From Bostrychus sinensis (lineage: Eukaryota; Chordata; Actinopteri; Gobiiformes; Eleotridae): 64,000 nt of DNA. The stretch's first letter is position 1; each line of letters starts with the position of its first letter. The stretch covers positions 33,346,411 to 33,410,410 of the forward strand of contig CM036255.1 of the NCBI GenBank assembly GCA_020698575.1, given 5' to 3'. Of this stretch, positions 38,201 to 53,400 are shown in pieces. The position numbers were made by a program, and so were the translations under genes. The notes below the pieces were generated by a model. That model was not told the DNA's origin. It did not search any database and saw nothing but the letters and a program-made list of their open reading frames with translations.

Positions 38201-41200
38201 AATGGCCAAATGCAATAATGTTTTGGATGTAATGAGCTCCCACAAACGGATCTATGATTAAGCTTCCTTTAATTATTGCATTATTTCTGAGGAAAGACTT
38301 GTTAGTCTCCTATCAAACACTGACGGTCTGTTCAGTGCACAACAGAATCAAAGTAGAAACCTCTGATGAAGCACTGCGCCCCCAAAGGCCGGGACACACC
38401 GGGGCCACCATCATGGTTTGACGCGGTCGGCGACGTGAGTCTGTTTGGTGAGTTCCGCACCATTGGACGTAGTGGGACACAGTTGGACATATTTCTGAGT
38501 GAACTGTGGGATCAGCGTCAGGCGTCGTGCTCAGCTCTGATTGGCTGTGTCCCGTTCACAATTTGTCAAACAGAGTTTAACATCAAAATATAAGGAACTT
38601 TCTGTTCTACAACCACTTCATTGTTTCCCACATCTGTGACGGTAACATGCTAATGTTAGCAGTTAGCTTACCTTAGCTTTAGCCTCGTGCTAATGTTAGC
38701 AGTTAGCTTACCTTAGCTTGTAGCCTCGTGCAGATACAAATATAATCCTCCTCTGAGGCAAACAGCTGCAATAATCCAGTCTCTTTTATTCATGACTGTG
38801 ATCAGAGTTTAATCTAGCGTATAATTATTATTGACTGATAAATACTTTAGTTAAACAAGTGTGTATTGTGGAGTTTAATTTACTAGAGTTTAAATAACCA
38901 TGGGGTTTAGTGACTAGCGCCCCCTGCTGTTGTAAATAGTTATTAGGTTTTGCACATGCGCACTGCTCAGTCATGGGTCTGAGTCGCTCCGGTGTCTGCA
39001 GCGCCTCTCAGTGGCGACAGAGGAGACCAGCCCCGCCTCTGCTGACAGCGGTCGGACGTTGATGTGTCCCAGGCTTAACCCAACTCAAACCCCTTGAAGG
39101 GCCATGCTTAGCTCGCGGGCCCCATTTTGAGGACTGTGGTCTGTGGTCTATTTGCCTGTTTGAGTGCGTGACTGTTTGTTTGTTCATGTCTATTGCTGCT
39201 GTTGTGATACTGGACTATACAAATAAATCCATCCACTGTATACAGCCCTCTGTCACAGTTGAGGTGCGTTTGTGCTCATCTCTGTTCCTGATGTGTGTCT
39301 CAGCTCTAGCATCATCTGAAAAATCCAGATTCGACGTCTCTCTCATCACCAACGCTGTCCCCATGTACCCAGCCTTCCAGAGTAAGTCTGTCATCTAACA
39401 TCAAACAAACTCACCACCAACCCTCAGTCTGCAGCTGTAAAGCCCTGTTTTCTCTGCAGGAGTGTGGAACTACCTGCAGGGGACGCTGTTGAGGCAGTTT
39501 GCAGAAGAAAACAGTGGTGTAAATGTTTTGGCCGGGCCGGTGTTTGACCATAACGCCGACGGTCTACGGGACACGCTGGAGCAGATCAGAGAGTAAGAGC
39601 TGGCACTGGTCACAAGCAAAAACTGGGGACATCTGGTGGTGAAACAGCAGATTGCAAGTCCACACCTGACTACTGTTGTAGAATTATTAAGTTTTATTAA
39701 GTTTTATTAAGAATTATTGTTAAGAGAGTGTCTAACTTTAAACCTGTAAATCTAGATTGGCCCAATTTGTTCCTGGGAGAAGAGTCTCGAGGTCACATCG
39801 CATCCAACATCATTCATTCATTTAAAAAAAACACATCAAATTCACAACACAATAAAGTTAAATGTACAAAATTTTAAACAAATCAGATTGTCTACACAGA
39901 TTACTGCGTCACTCACTGGAGACACAATTCTTTTACAAAAAAATCAAGCAAAATTCTCGATCAAAAACCCAGGTCATTTCACCGCTGTAATATTTTAGAC
40001 AAATATAAAATGCTTAACCTGCACAACTTTATTCACTAAAAAACTGCTGTTTAATATTCAAAACTCTTCATGGACTTGCCCTGCCTCCACTTTCTCAATA
40101 CAAGTTCCATAAAGCCTCTTTACAATAAAAAAAAATATATATTACAAAAGCAAATGAACAGACAAATACTGTATGTGTAAATTATTACAACATGAGGAGT
40201 AGATATATAAGTTTTTACCTCACCTCTGTTGCCATGTTGGCTGTAGCAGAGCCTTCACCTTTGGACTCTCGGTGAAGTTCCCGAGTCACATGGGGCTGTT
40301 CTGATCCCACACATTCTGTGTTCAGTTTCCCTGAAACTCATCACTAAAACAAACTCAGGTGAGGAACGTTTCATCCTCACAAACTGGTTCCAGGGGAAAT
40401 TGGTTTCTCATTTGGCTCGAGTGCAGCTGTAAGAGCTGACCTTTGGAAGCAAAGTACAGTGGAAAGTTCTTGTGTAGGACTTTGTCCACCGTTGATCCCA
40501 CACAGAAAAAACACATTTGGACAAACTGTCCTGTCCACCAGAGGAAGTTCCTTTTTGGACCAAGCCTCAAGACAAACACTTCTCTCTCTTTTAGAGAACA
40601 ACTTGTATCGTTATCATTTGTATTAGAAATCATTCCTGTGATCATTTTAACTAACTTTACTTTGTCCTAATGTCCTGGTGTGTGTTTGTGTGGTTTATGT
40701 TTCTCATTACTGTGCTCTGTTCTGTGTGGTTCTGTTTTACCTGCCTCTGGACTATAGATGATCATTTACAGTCTGTACACATGCATGTGCTCTGTCCCCA
40801 CTACATCAACAAAGAAATACAAAAATAACTTAAGCTATTTCTAGACCTTATCATCCACTTAGCTCCCTTACTAAGGCCTGTGTTATTGTCCCGCAGGTAC
40901 ACGTCTGAAGCCCCGCCCGTCCCCAGTCACTACTTCACGGTGGTGTCCCGGTGTGAGGAGTTTAACCAGACGTTAGAGGACTGCGCCGGAGACATCGGGG
41001 TCTTCTCGTTCCTGCTGCCGCACCGGGAGGACAACTCTGAGGCCTGCAACGTGAGTCCGGCGCTGACACGCAGTGACGGGACGACTGTGCCGACGCTTTA
41101 AAGCCCGCGTCGAGTACTCACAGAAGTATTTCAGTGAGGCGCGTATCGAGGCGCGCGTCGTTTGCAGCGAGTGAAGCTTCAGTGGTGGTTCATGAAGTGA

Positions 41201-44200
41201 GCAGAAACCTGTGTTGAAACCTGAGGAATCGCTTCATAATTCATGGGAAGTGTTGGAGTTGTGAGCTGTTCAGGCAGTGAGGGGTTTGTTTGTTTTGATT
41301 CTGGTTTAAATTGATCTTTTATAGAAAATAAAATGCAGGCTATCAAAAGTTAAAAATACTGTTCTTGATAAAAATGAGTAGCGTGTTCCCCTTCAGCAAA
41401 ATCATCATGAGACGTAAAAACAAATGTTTTATTTTACTGTAGCCTGTCTGGGAGACTTTTTAAACCAAAGAAATACAACTTATCTTAAAAAAAACAATTA
41501 TATGTTAAAAATAGACAAAAAAACAAACAAATGATCCACTATAAACTACATTACGACCAGGAAACGCACAACAGTGAATAATAAGGTTTATGTGGGACAG
41601 CACTGGAAACTTTGTCATTATATTTTTCTGCTTTGGGACACTAAAGGCGTGCGTGGATACAATATACTCAACAATATGTCGTTTAAATTTTCAAACATTG
41701 ATTAATTGTATTGTTATACTTTTTTTTGTCCACTTGATGGCGCAGTGGAGCAAATGAAGCTCCTTGAAGCCTCAGTGCTTCATGTACACAAGTAAAAGTA
41801 AAAGTATAACATCAAATGATCTACTTAACTGCTTACTTTCAAAGGTACTTGTGTGAGTAAAAAAGCATTCTGCACAGATTCAAGAACAAATGAATGTGTT
41901 AAATGTGAATGATTTAGCAAAATATTTGTGCTGCTAACGAACGGTGCAACAGATTAGACTGAATCTGTCTGTCTTCATTATTCTGATGTTTCTAAGAAGT
42001 ACTGCAGCTTAAATACTTTAAAGCTTTAAAATACTTTGTGCTTCAAACCAATTCAATAAGATTAGTGGAGTAAAAAGTACAGATACCTGCTCTAAAATGT
42101 AAAAGTAAAGGTAAAATTGCCTTAAGTAAAGCACAGATACGTGAAAATTGTATTCAAGTAAAGTAACTAAGTACTTTTACTTTGTTACATTCCACCACTG
42201 CTGTCCGACAGAAAGAGGAATTCACGTTTAGCGCAGTAGCCTTTAGATCATTGGTTCTCAACTGGTGGGTCGAGACCCAAAAGTGGGTCGCAGAGCTGTT
42301 TTCAGTGAGTCGCAGGCCTTTGCCAGGGCAAAAACAAAGTTTAATTTTTAAAAATAAATCGGCAATTTACACTCCTTAACAGTAGGAGGCAGTGTGGGAC
42401 ATATAGAATAGAATAATATAAAAGAAATGCAACCAGAACAAAAAATCCAGTTCTAAAACATTACTTTTATACCTAAGTTTGACGCGAGTACTGCTTAATT
42501 TCCCTCCATATATTTTAATTTTCCTGAAATATCTCTTAATTTTCCTCAATATCATTTAATTTTCCTGAACTTTCTCTAATTTTTCCTCAGTATCATTTAA
42601 TTTTCTTGAACTTTCTCTTAATTTTCCTCAATATCGTTTAATTTTCCTGAACTTTCTCTTAATTTTCCTCAAGATCTTTTAATTTTCCTGAAATATCTCT
42701 TAATTTTCCTCAATATCTTTTAATTTTCCTCAATATCATTTCATTTTCCTGAACTTTCTCTAATTTTTCCTCAGTATCATTTAATTTTCTTGAAATTTCT
42801 CTTAATTTTCCTCAATATCGTTTAATTTTCCTGAACTTTCTCTTAATTTTCTTCATTATCTTTTTATTTGGGTCGCAGCTTGTCATTGTAGAGCGATGGT
42901 GGGTCCTGAAGCCAGATCAGTTGAGAACCACTGCTTTAGATTATGCTCCCAGGGGTGCTCTCTGGGGCCCCGGAAAGGATTAACATTGGGCCCCATCATC
43001 ACAAACTAAGCTAACTTTACATTACTGTGTGGTTTTCCGGGGCCCATGACTGACAGCAGCAGTCTAACCTTCCCCGGACCGCTCCATTTACTAAAAAACA
43101 GTTCAATAGTAAACCGCTGTAGTGTTGCAGCGTGACCAGCAGGTGGCAGAACCGCTCCACATCTGTGTGACAAAAACAGCTGGAGGATTGAGAAACACTT
43201 GTTGTGAATGAGATGAAGACTCAGAGGAAAGGAATTTACGAGAGAATGTTTCTTCACAGCAGTAACACAGCGTAACAAAGTAAAAGTACTTTGTTACTTT
43301 ACTTAAGTACATTTTTCATGTATCTGTACTTTACTTGAGCACACGTTACAAGAGGTACTTTTACTTTTACTTGACTACATTACAGAGCAAGTATCTGTAC
43401 TTTTTACTTCACTACATGAGCTGGTTTGAAGTACAAAGTATTTTTAGTTTTGGTTTAAAATCCTGTGTTTTTGTCGTGGCCTCATTGTAGACACACAGTA
43501 CTTCAATATAACACATGCAGTAAAGTAGTACTCACAGTACTTCAATATAACAGATGCAGTAAAGTAGTACTCACAGTACTTCAATATAACACATGCAGTA
43601 AAGTAGTACTCACAGTACTTCAATATAACAGATGCAGTAAAGTAGTACTCACAGTACTTCAATATAACACATGCAGTAAAGTAGTACTCACAGTACTTCA
43701 ATATAACAGATGCAGTAAAGTAGTACTCACAGTACTTCAATATAACAGATGCAGTAAAGTAGTACACACAGTACTTCAATATAACAGATGCAGTAAAGTA
43801 GTAACACAGTACTTCAATATAACAGACCTGCCCCTGTCCCAACTGAGATCTGTAGGCATTTTATTTAAATTTAAGAAACGTCCCGACACTTGTGTAATTT
43901 TGGCAGTGTTACAAACGCAGCCTGACTCATTCCTGACCATGTTTGTGAGTAAAGAGAAGCTCGTTGGCGTCACTGTTAAACTATGTAAACCTCTTCACTT
44001 TCGCTTCCTGCTCCTCAGGAGAAACGCTGAGTCGAGCCCTAACCAAAAAAAACCCAAACGCGTGCGGAGGCCTGACTCAGAGCGTGCGCGTGGGTTAAAC
44101 AAATATGTAAAGAGTCGCAAAAATCCACTTTCTCCTCGCAATCCTGCCTCTCCTGGGACGAAGGAGTTTAACTGAGAAACAACACGATCAGGCTGAGTCA

Positions 44201-44255
44201 GAGTTCAGCTCAGTGCAGGCCAAGCAGCGAAATACATGCAGTAATAGTAGTGTTA

Positions 44256-44290
<35 letters not shown>

Positions 44291-44420
44291 GGAATAGTAG
44301 AAGTAATCATGAATCAGACTTTATTGTCATTATATGTAATAAATAACAAAATTGCATGCTTTTTGGCGCAAGTTCCTGCAAAAACACACAATAATAAAAG
44401 GGACACAATAAAAATATATG

Positions 44421-44476
<56 letters not shown>

Positions 44477-47400
44477 GTAGTAGTAGTAGTAGTAGTAGTA
44501 GCAGTAGTAGTAGAATTATTATTATTATTCTTATTAATATTATTACTATTACTAATACTGTACACAGACGATAAAACAAATAAGACGAAATACACACATT
44601 ACAGAAAACAGAGGGGACAGAGAGACAGGGACAGAGGGACAGAGAGACAGAGGGACAGAGGGACAGAGAGACAGGGACAGAGACAGAGAGACAGAGAGGC
44701 AGAGGGACAGAGGGACAGAGGGACAGAGAGACAGAGGGACAGAGGGACAGAGGGACAGAGAGACAGAGAGACAGAGGGACAGAGAGACAGAGGGACAGAG
44801 AGACAGAGAGACAGAGAGACAGAGGGACAGAGAGACAGAGAGACAGAGGGACAGAGGGACAGAGAGACAGAGAGACAGAGGGACAGAGGGACAGAGAGAC
44901 AGGGACAGAGAGACAGAGAGACAGAGAGGCAGAGGGACAGAGGGACAGAGGGACAGAGAGACAGAGGGACAGAGGGACAGAGAGGCAGAGGGACAGAGGG
45001 ACAGAGGGACAGAGAGACAGAGGGACAGAGGGACAGAGGGACAGAGAGACAGAGGGACAGAGGGACAGAGAGACAGAGGGACAGAGAGACAGAGGGACAG
45101 AGGGACAGAGGGACAGAGGGACAGAGGGACAGAGAGACAGAGAGGCAGAGGGACAGAGGGACAGAGGGACAGAGGGACAGAGAGACAGAGGGACAGAGGG
45201 ACAGAGGGACAGAGGGACAGAGGGACAGAGAGACAGAGAGACAGAGAGACAGAGAGACAGAGGGACAGAGGGACAGAGAGACAGAGAGGCAGAGGGACAG
45301 AGGGACAGAGAGACAGAGAGACAGAGAGGCAGAGGGACAGAGGGACAGAGGGACAGAGAGACAGAGAGACAGAGAGGCAGAGGGACAGAGGGACAGAGGG
45401 ACAGAGGGACAGAGAGACAGAGAGGCAGAGGGACAGAGGGACAGAGGGACAGAGAGACAGAGGGACAGAGGGACAGAGGGACAGAGAGACAGAGGGACAG
45501 AGGGACAGAGGGACAGAGGGACAGAGGGACAGAGAGACAGAGGGACAGAGAGACAGAGGGACAGAGGGACAGAGAGACAGAGAGACAGAGGGACAGAGAG
45601 ACAGAGGGACAGAGGGACAGATGGACAGAGAGACAGAGGGACAGAGGGACAGAGAGACAGAGAGGCAGAGAGGCAGAGGGACAGAGGGACAGAGGGACAG
45701 AGAGACAGAGGGACAGAGAGACAGAGGGACAGAGGGACAGAGAGACAGAGGGACAGAGGGACAGAGGGACAGAGGGACAGAGAGACAGAGGGACAGAGGG
45801 ACAGAGGGACAGAGAGACAGAGGGACAGAGGGACAGAGGGACAGAGAGACAGAGGGACAGAGAGACAGAGGGACAGAGGGACAGAGAGACAGAGAGACAG
45901 AGGGACAGAGAGACAGAGGGACAGAGAGACAGAGGGACAGAGGGACAGAGAGACAGAGAGACAGAGGGACAGAGAGACAGAGGGACAGAGGGACAGAGAG
46001 ACAGAGGGACAGAGGGACAGAGAGACAGAGAGACAGAGAGACAGAGGGACAGAGAGACAGAGAGACAGAGGGACAGGTCTCAGTCTCAGAGACTTGTTTC
46101 TGAGGTCAGGGCTGCAGTTTTTCTCTTGTCCAGCAGAGGGAGCTGTGGGCTGTGAGTGAGTTCTCTCAGAAACACAGAGGAGCAGAGGAAGTGTGGGAGC
46201 TGGAGTTTCTTCAGCTGTGTTCCAGAGAAATGATAAGAACGTGTCCATAAATGGAAATTTGGGTCCACAAGTTGTTGATACCCAAATTTTGATTTAAAGT
46301 GACTTTTTTCTTGCATCTGTTCTGAGACATGACACAGTGACAAAAGACATACATTTACTATTGAAAAAATGTCAATTTTCTAAATTATTCACAGCTTTTC
46401 TCAATAATCAGGGGCAAAGACTTGATTTTCTAACACTGCTGTCGCATGTTTTTGATAAATGTTGACAGGTTTTTTTGCACACTGCTCTCTGCAGTTCTCT
46501 GTCTCCTGGACTCTGGAAGCCAATTTCATCAAAATTCATCAAATTCAGAATTTGAAATTACTTTTTGCACAGAATTTTTTAACTCTGAAAAAAGTATCAG
46601 ATTTTTTTTATTATGTATCTGATTTAAAGTTTCAGAACAATTTAATACATATTTTTTCAAGTCCTCAAATTCACACGAAAGTCAGAGTCACTGCATTATT
46701 TGGTTTCATCAGCTCATTAGACTTTGTCCAATCAAATTTGACGACGCGGAATCAAACCTGGGACGTTCTTGCTGTGAGGCGTGAGTGCTAACCACTTTGC
46801 CACCAGGCTAACAATTTAAATAAAAACATATAAATGCGTACTGAACTATTTAAATACACTTCTTTAGTTTAATACATGGCTGTTTCATTTTACTGCAGTT
46901 GGACAAAACGCTTCAGGTGCTCCAAGAATTTAGCTGAAATATATTTATTTTTAAAAATATTTGAAAATTGATTTAGAATTTTTAAAAGGCATTTTTTTTA
47001 GTTTTGAAAAATACATTGAAAAATAAATACTGAAATTTCAACGACTTACATTCAGAGGCAAAAAAAAAAAAAAAAAAAAAAGAAAAAAAAAATGCTAGAA
47101 ATTCAAAGCAATTTATAATTCTAAATCTGATGAAACAAATTTGCTTCCATGGTGGACTGTGCACATCCTGTTCTGAACTCCACAATATATCGCAAAATTA
47201 TTGTTATCGCAATATCAGCAAACACAATATCTGTATCGCAAGAATCTAAATATATCACAATAACGCTGTGGTCTCCATCTGACAGAGATTTACACTGAAG
47301 AATCATTTTCCACCAGAGCCTTAAAAGAACATGTGTTGTTACTAAATAAAAATGTTTAAAAAGTCCAGTTTTAGTGGTAATTTAATTAATTTAGTCCCAG

Positions 47401-50400
47401 CTTAGCCTTGTTTTATTCCTGGTTTAGTCTGTGTTAAGTTTGGATTTTGTGGCTGTTTTGACTTGTAAATACAGGAACTTACATTTTTGTGAAATGTAGT
47501 GAATTTAACTTAATATGTTCCAAAAGTAGGCTCTATTTTCAAATATCGCAATAATATCGTTATCGCAATTTTCAACATCGAATATCGCAGCTTTTCTCCG
47601 TATCGTGCGCGTTGTCTGTGATGAACGCTTTTGAACTTTTGTATTTTTATTTAGACGTCTTTGGAAATCTTCTTTTTCCTTGGCACTAACTCTTCTGCAG
47701 TTGCCTAAGTTGCTGTGTATTTGACTCACACCAACAGCTTTTTGCACGCACATTTGTTACATCCTCATCTGCGTTCGGACTAATTTTAACTCCGATCTCC
47801 CTCGCGCCTCAGCCGGATGCCCTCCCACAGCTCTGACTTGTGCCGCAGCCCTTTCTGCAGAAGTCTGACTCCGCGCTGACCTTGCGTTACACTTTTACTC
47901 AGAATCGTCAGCGGTTCTTTGACATTTGGACGCGCCGCGAACGGGCTTCTGCAGAAACTTGCCCCACACTGAACCCTGAGGTCACGGCGCGCACACGCGG
48001 AGGAGAACCGGGACGAACCGGTCCAGCCCAGGTCCCGGGGCAGGTCTGTGCATGAGTAATTAGTAAACTTTAAATAAACCAAGCCCGAGTTATCTTCCTT
48101 TGTTCCTGTTAAGTAATAATAATTATGCCACTGTGGTTTGAGTCAGAGCTTTGACCTTTCAGCTGTTCCCTGTTCTCTCAGAGGTCGCCATGGAGACTCA
48201 TCAAGAATTATTATTAAAGTTTAAGTAATTACCAGCTGGAAATTTATTAAACTATAATTAATTATTCTTTATGAGCCCTTTAGGGCTGATTCCTTCAAGA
48301 TCCACAGCAGAGATTCTTAAACTTTTTATACCAAGCACCGCCTCAGAAAATAAACCTGGACTAAACCAGGTCTAAACCAGGACTAAACCAGGACTAAACC
48401 AGGGCTAAACCAGGACTAAGCCAGGACTAAAGCAGGACTAAACCAGGACTAAAGCAGGGCTAAACCAGGACTAAACCTGGACTAAACCAGGGCTAAACCT
48501 GGACTAAACCAGGGCTAAACCAGGACTAAACCAGGACTAAACCTGGACTAAACCAGGACTAAACCTGGACTAAACCAGGACTGAACCAGGTCTAAACCAG
48601 GTCTAAACCAGGTCTAAACCAGGGCTAAACCTGGACTAAACCAGGGCTAAACCAGGACTAAACCAGGACTAAACCTGGACTAAACCAGGACTAAACCTGG
48701 ACTAAACCAGGACTGAACCAGGTCTAAACCAGGTCTAAACCAGGTCTAAACCAGGGCTAAACCTGGACTAAACCAGGGCTAAACCAGGACTAAACCAGGA
48801 CTAAACCTGGACTAAACCAGGGCTAAACCTGGACTAAACCAGGGCTAAACCAGGACTAAACCAGGACTAAACCTGGACTAAACCAGGACTAAACCTGGAC
48901 TAAACCAGGACTGAACCAGGTCTAAACCAGGACTGAACCAGGTCTAAACCAAGACTAAACCAGGTCTAAACCAGGGCTAAACCTGGACTAAACCAGGGCT
49001 AAACCAGGACTAAACCAGGACTAAACCTGGACTAAACCAGGACTAAACCTGGACTAAACCAGGACTGAACCAGGTCTAAACCAGGTCTAAACCAGGACTA
49101 AACCTGGACTAAACCAGGTCTAAACCAGGGCTAAACCTGGACTAAACCAGGGCTAAACCAGGGCTAAACCAGGACTAAACCAGGACTAAACCAGGACTAA
49201 ACCTGGACTAAACCAGGACTGAACCAGGTCTAAACCAGGTCTAAACCAGGACTAAACCTGGACTAAACCAGGTCTAAACCAGGGCTAAACCAGGACTAAA
49301 CCAGGGCTAAACCAGGACTAAACCAGGACTAAACCAGGACTAAACCAGGACTAAACCAGGGCTAAACCTGGACTAAACCAGGACTAAACCAGGACTAAAC
49401 CAGGGCTAAACCAGGACTAAACCAGGACTAAACCAGGACTAAACCTGGACTAAACCTGGACTAAACCAGGATTAAACCAGGGCTAAACCTGGACTAAACC
49501 AGGACTAAACCAGGACTAAACCAGGGCTAAACCTGGACTAAACCAGGACTAAACCAGGACTAAACCAGGGCTAAACCTGGACTAAACCTGGACTAAACCA
49601 GGACTAAACCAGGACTAAACCAGGGCTAAACCTGGACTAAACCAGGACTAAACCAGGACTAAACCAGGACTAAGCCAGGACTAAACCAGGACTAAACCAG
49701 GACTAAACCTGGACTAAACCTGGACTAAACCAGGTCTAAACCAGGGCTAAACCTGGACTAAACCTGGACTAAACCAGGACTAAACCAGGACTAAACCAGG
49801 ACTAAACCAGGACTAAACCAGGGCTAAACCAGGACTAAACCTGGACTAAACCTGGACTAAACCAGGACTAAACCAGGGCTAAACCTGGACTAAAGCAGGG
49901 CTAAACCTGGACTAAACCTGAACTAAACCAGGGCTAAACCAGGACTAAACCAGGACTAAACCAGGACTAAACCAGGACTAAGCCAGGACTAAACCTGGAC
50001 TAAACCAGGGCTAAACCTGGACTAAACCAGGGCTAAAACAGGACTAAACCAGGACTAAACCAGGACTAAGCCAGGACTAAAGCAGGACTAAACCAGGACT
50101 AAAGCAGGGCTAAACCAGGACTAAACCTGGACTAAACCTGGACTAAACCAGGACTAAACCAGGGCTAAACCTGGACTAAAGCAGGGCTAAACCTGGACTA
50201 AACCTGGACTAAACCAGGGCTAAACCAGGACTAAACCAGGACTAAACCTGGACTAAACCAGGACTAAGCCAGGACTAAACCTGGACTAAGCCAGGACTAA
50301 ACCTGGACTAAACCAGGACTAAGCCAGGACTAAACCTGGACTAAACCAGGACTAAACCAGGACTAAACCTGGACTAAACCAGGACTAAAGCAGGACTACA

Positions 50401-53400
50401 CCTGGACTAAACCAAGACTAAACCAGGACTAAACCAGGACTAAGCCAGGACTAAACCTGGACTAAACTAGGACTAAACCAGGACTAAGCCAGGACTAAAC
50501 CTGGACTAAACCAGGACTAAACCAGGACTAAACCTGGACTAAACCAGGACTGAACCAGGACTGAACCAGGACTGAACCAGGACTAAACCAGGACTAAACC
50601 AGGACTACACCTGGACTAAACCAGGACTAAACCAGGACTAAACCAGGACTAAGCCAGGACTAAACCTGGACTAAACCAGGACTAAACCAGGACTAAGCCA
50701 GGACTAAACCTGGACTAAACCAGGACTAAACCTGGACTAAACCAGGGCTAAACCAGGGCTAAACCAGGACTAAACCAGGACTAAACCAGGGCTAAACCAG
50801 GACTAAACCAGGACTAAACCAGGACTAAACCTGGACTAAATCAGGGCTAAACCAGGACTGAACCAGGACTGAACCAGGACTAAACCAGGACTAAACCAGG
50901 ACTACACCTGGACTAAACCAGGACTAAACCAGGACTAAACCAGGACTAAGCCAGGACTAAACCTGGACTAAACCAGGACTAAACCAGGACTAAGCCAGGA
51001 CTAAACCTGGACTAAACCAGGGCTAAACCAGGGCTAAACCAGGACTAAACCAGGGCTAAACCAGGGCTAAACCAGGACTAAACCAGGGCTAAACCAGGAC
51101 TAAACCAGGACTAAACCAGGTCTAAACCTGCACTAAACCAGGTCTAAACCAGGACTAAACCAGGTCTTGTCCTAATTAAAGTAGGACTAAACAGGAACAA
51201 AACGGTCTCCAAATTAAACTAAATTAGGACTAAAGACTCCTGAGTACCACCAGTGGGAGCCGTACCACAGCTTGAGAACCCCTGGTGTGTCGGTCTGGTC
51301 TCACGTCCAGCTGAAGGCGATGTTTGAGTTCGTTAGTTCAGTTTAATGAGCGCGTGGTTGAATGCACAGTGGGTATTATCCTCCAGACCTGCTCTCATGG
51401 GCGAGGACCGGGCGGCATTTCCTTCTGGCAAAGTTTGAAAGCACAAAGCGTCCTCTTTGTGGCCTCAGCTGGACAGTCACAGTCAGTATTTCCCTGGGCT
51501 CAGACTTTAACCAGCCTTTCACTTGCAGGAAATAACCACAAGCACGGGTGTCTTTTTACTGTGGTAGCACATGGCAGATTATTATAGGACTAATACAAAA
51601 ACATGTGAGTTATCTTCTGTTTTAACCAAGCCGGTTATTTAGATGGAGTCAGAGATCTTTTTATGGTTTGAGGAGGTTAGGAGTTGAGCCGTGATGGAAA
51701 AAAAATCAGACAATATTTGCTGTAACCTGGTGTTTTCGCTGACTGTAGAGTGAGTAAAACAATATTTTTGCTTTAACAAACTAGGGCTGCACAATATATC
51801 GCAAAATTATCGTTATCGCAATATCAGCAAACGCAATATCTGTATCACAAGAATCTAAATATATCACAATAACGCTGTGGTCACCATCTGACAGAGATTT
51901 ACACTGAAGAATCATTTTCCACCAGAGCCTTAAAAGAACATGTGACTAAATAAAAATGTTTAAAAAGTCCAGTTTTAGTGGTAATTTAATTAATTTAGTC
52001 CCAGCTTAGCCTTGTTTTATTCCTGGTTTAGTCTGTGTTAAGTTTGGATTTTGTGGCTGTTTTGACTTGTAAATACAGGAACTTACATTTTTGTGAAATG
52101 TAGTGAATTTAACTTACTATGTTCCAAAAGTAGGCTCTGTTTTCAAATATCGCAATAATATCATTATCGCAATTTTCAACACAGTTATTGAATATCGCGT
52201 GTTTTCTCCGTATCGTACAGCTCTATAACAAACTGACAACAACTTACCAACAACTAGCAACTTTGTCTACATCATGACTTTTCCTGATGAGCCTCGCAGA
52301 CCTCTCTGCTCCCAGCACAGACAGCTGCTCACTCACAGACGAAGGTTTCTTTACTCTAACAATTCATCTCAAATAATGATGGAGTGCAAATCAATTATTC
52401 ATAAAAGAAAGAAAAACAACAACAATAAAGAGATAAGGTTTAGATAAGACTGAAACTGTCTGCTCCTGTCAGCTCCTGTCAGCTCCTGTCAGCTCCTGTC
52501 TGCTCCTGTCTGCTCCTGTCTCCTCCTGTCAGCTCCTGTCTGCTCCTGTCAGCTCCTGTCAGCTCCTGTCTACTCCTGTCAGCTCCTGCCAGCTCCTGTC
52601 TGCTCCTGTCAGCTCCTGTCAGCTCCTGTCTGCTCCTGTCAGCTCCTGCCAGCTCCTGTCTCCTCCTGTCAGCTCCTGCCAGCTCCTGTCTGCTCCTGTC
52701 AGCTCCTGTCAGCTCCTGTCTGCTCCTGTCAGCTCCTGTCAGCTCCTGTCAGCTCCTCTCTGCTCCTGTCAGCTCCTGTCTCCTCCTGTCAGCTCCTGTC
52801 TCCTCCTGTCTCCTTCTGTCAGCTCCTGTCTCCTCCTGTCAGCTCCTGTCTCCTCCTGTCAGCTCCTGTCTCCTCCTGTCTCCTCCTGTCAGCTCCTGTC
52901 TGCTCCTGTCTCCTCCTGTCAGCTCCTGTCTGCTCCTGTCAGCTCCTGTCTGCTCCTGTCAGCTCCTCTCTGCTCCTGTCTGCTCCTGTCTCCTCCTGTC
53001 AGCTCCTGTCTGCTCCTCTGTGCAGCACTAATGCCTTTCCTTTTAATAAAGTTGCTTCTGCTGCTGGAAAAGGATGCAGCTTTATTTTGAAGGGTCACAG
53101 GAAGTGGTCGATTGCTGTTAACAGAAACTTTACAGAGCTTCCTCTCCAGCTGCAGTTTCTCCTCTGCTCTTCTCCATTTCTCCTTTAATTAATAACAAAA
53201 TTATTGGAAATAATGATCTCTTTTGTAATAGTTTGTGAGTAAAAGAGAAAAAACAAACAAACACAAAAACAAAAACCCACTGCAGCTGTTCTCAGATGGA
53301 GCAGTGACAAACCACGGATCTTGTAATTAATAATAAGCCTAAATGCTTTTTCAAACTTTAACGGTGAATATCTCTGTGATTCCTGAACCTATCAACGCCA

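Noticed and set aside
44213..46248. Open frames of 648 (+) and 549 (-) codons rich in RDRETEGQ or SLCLSVPL
   Set aside because: Both strands of the 8-bp GGGACAGA array; periodicity explains the absence of stops.
46735..46825. tRNA-like sequence
   Set aside because: Only a B-box-like stretch; the acceptor stem and anticodon arm cannot be built, and it resembles a dispersed repeat.
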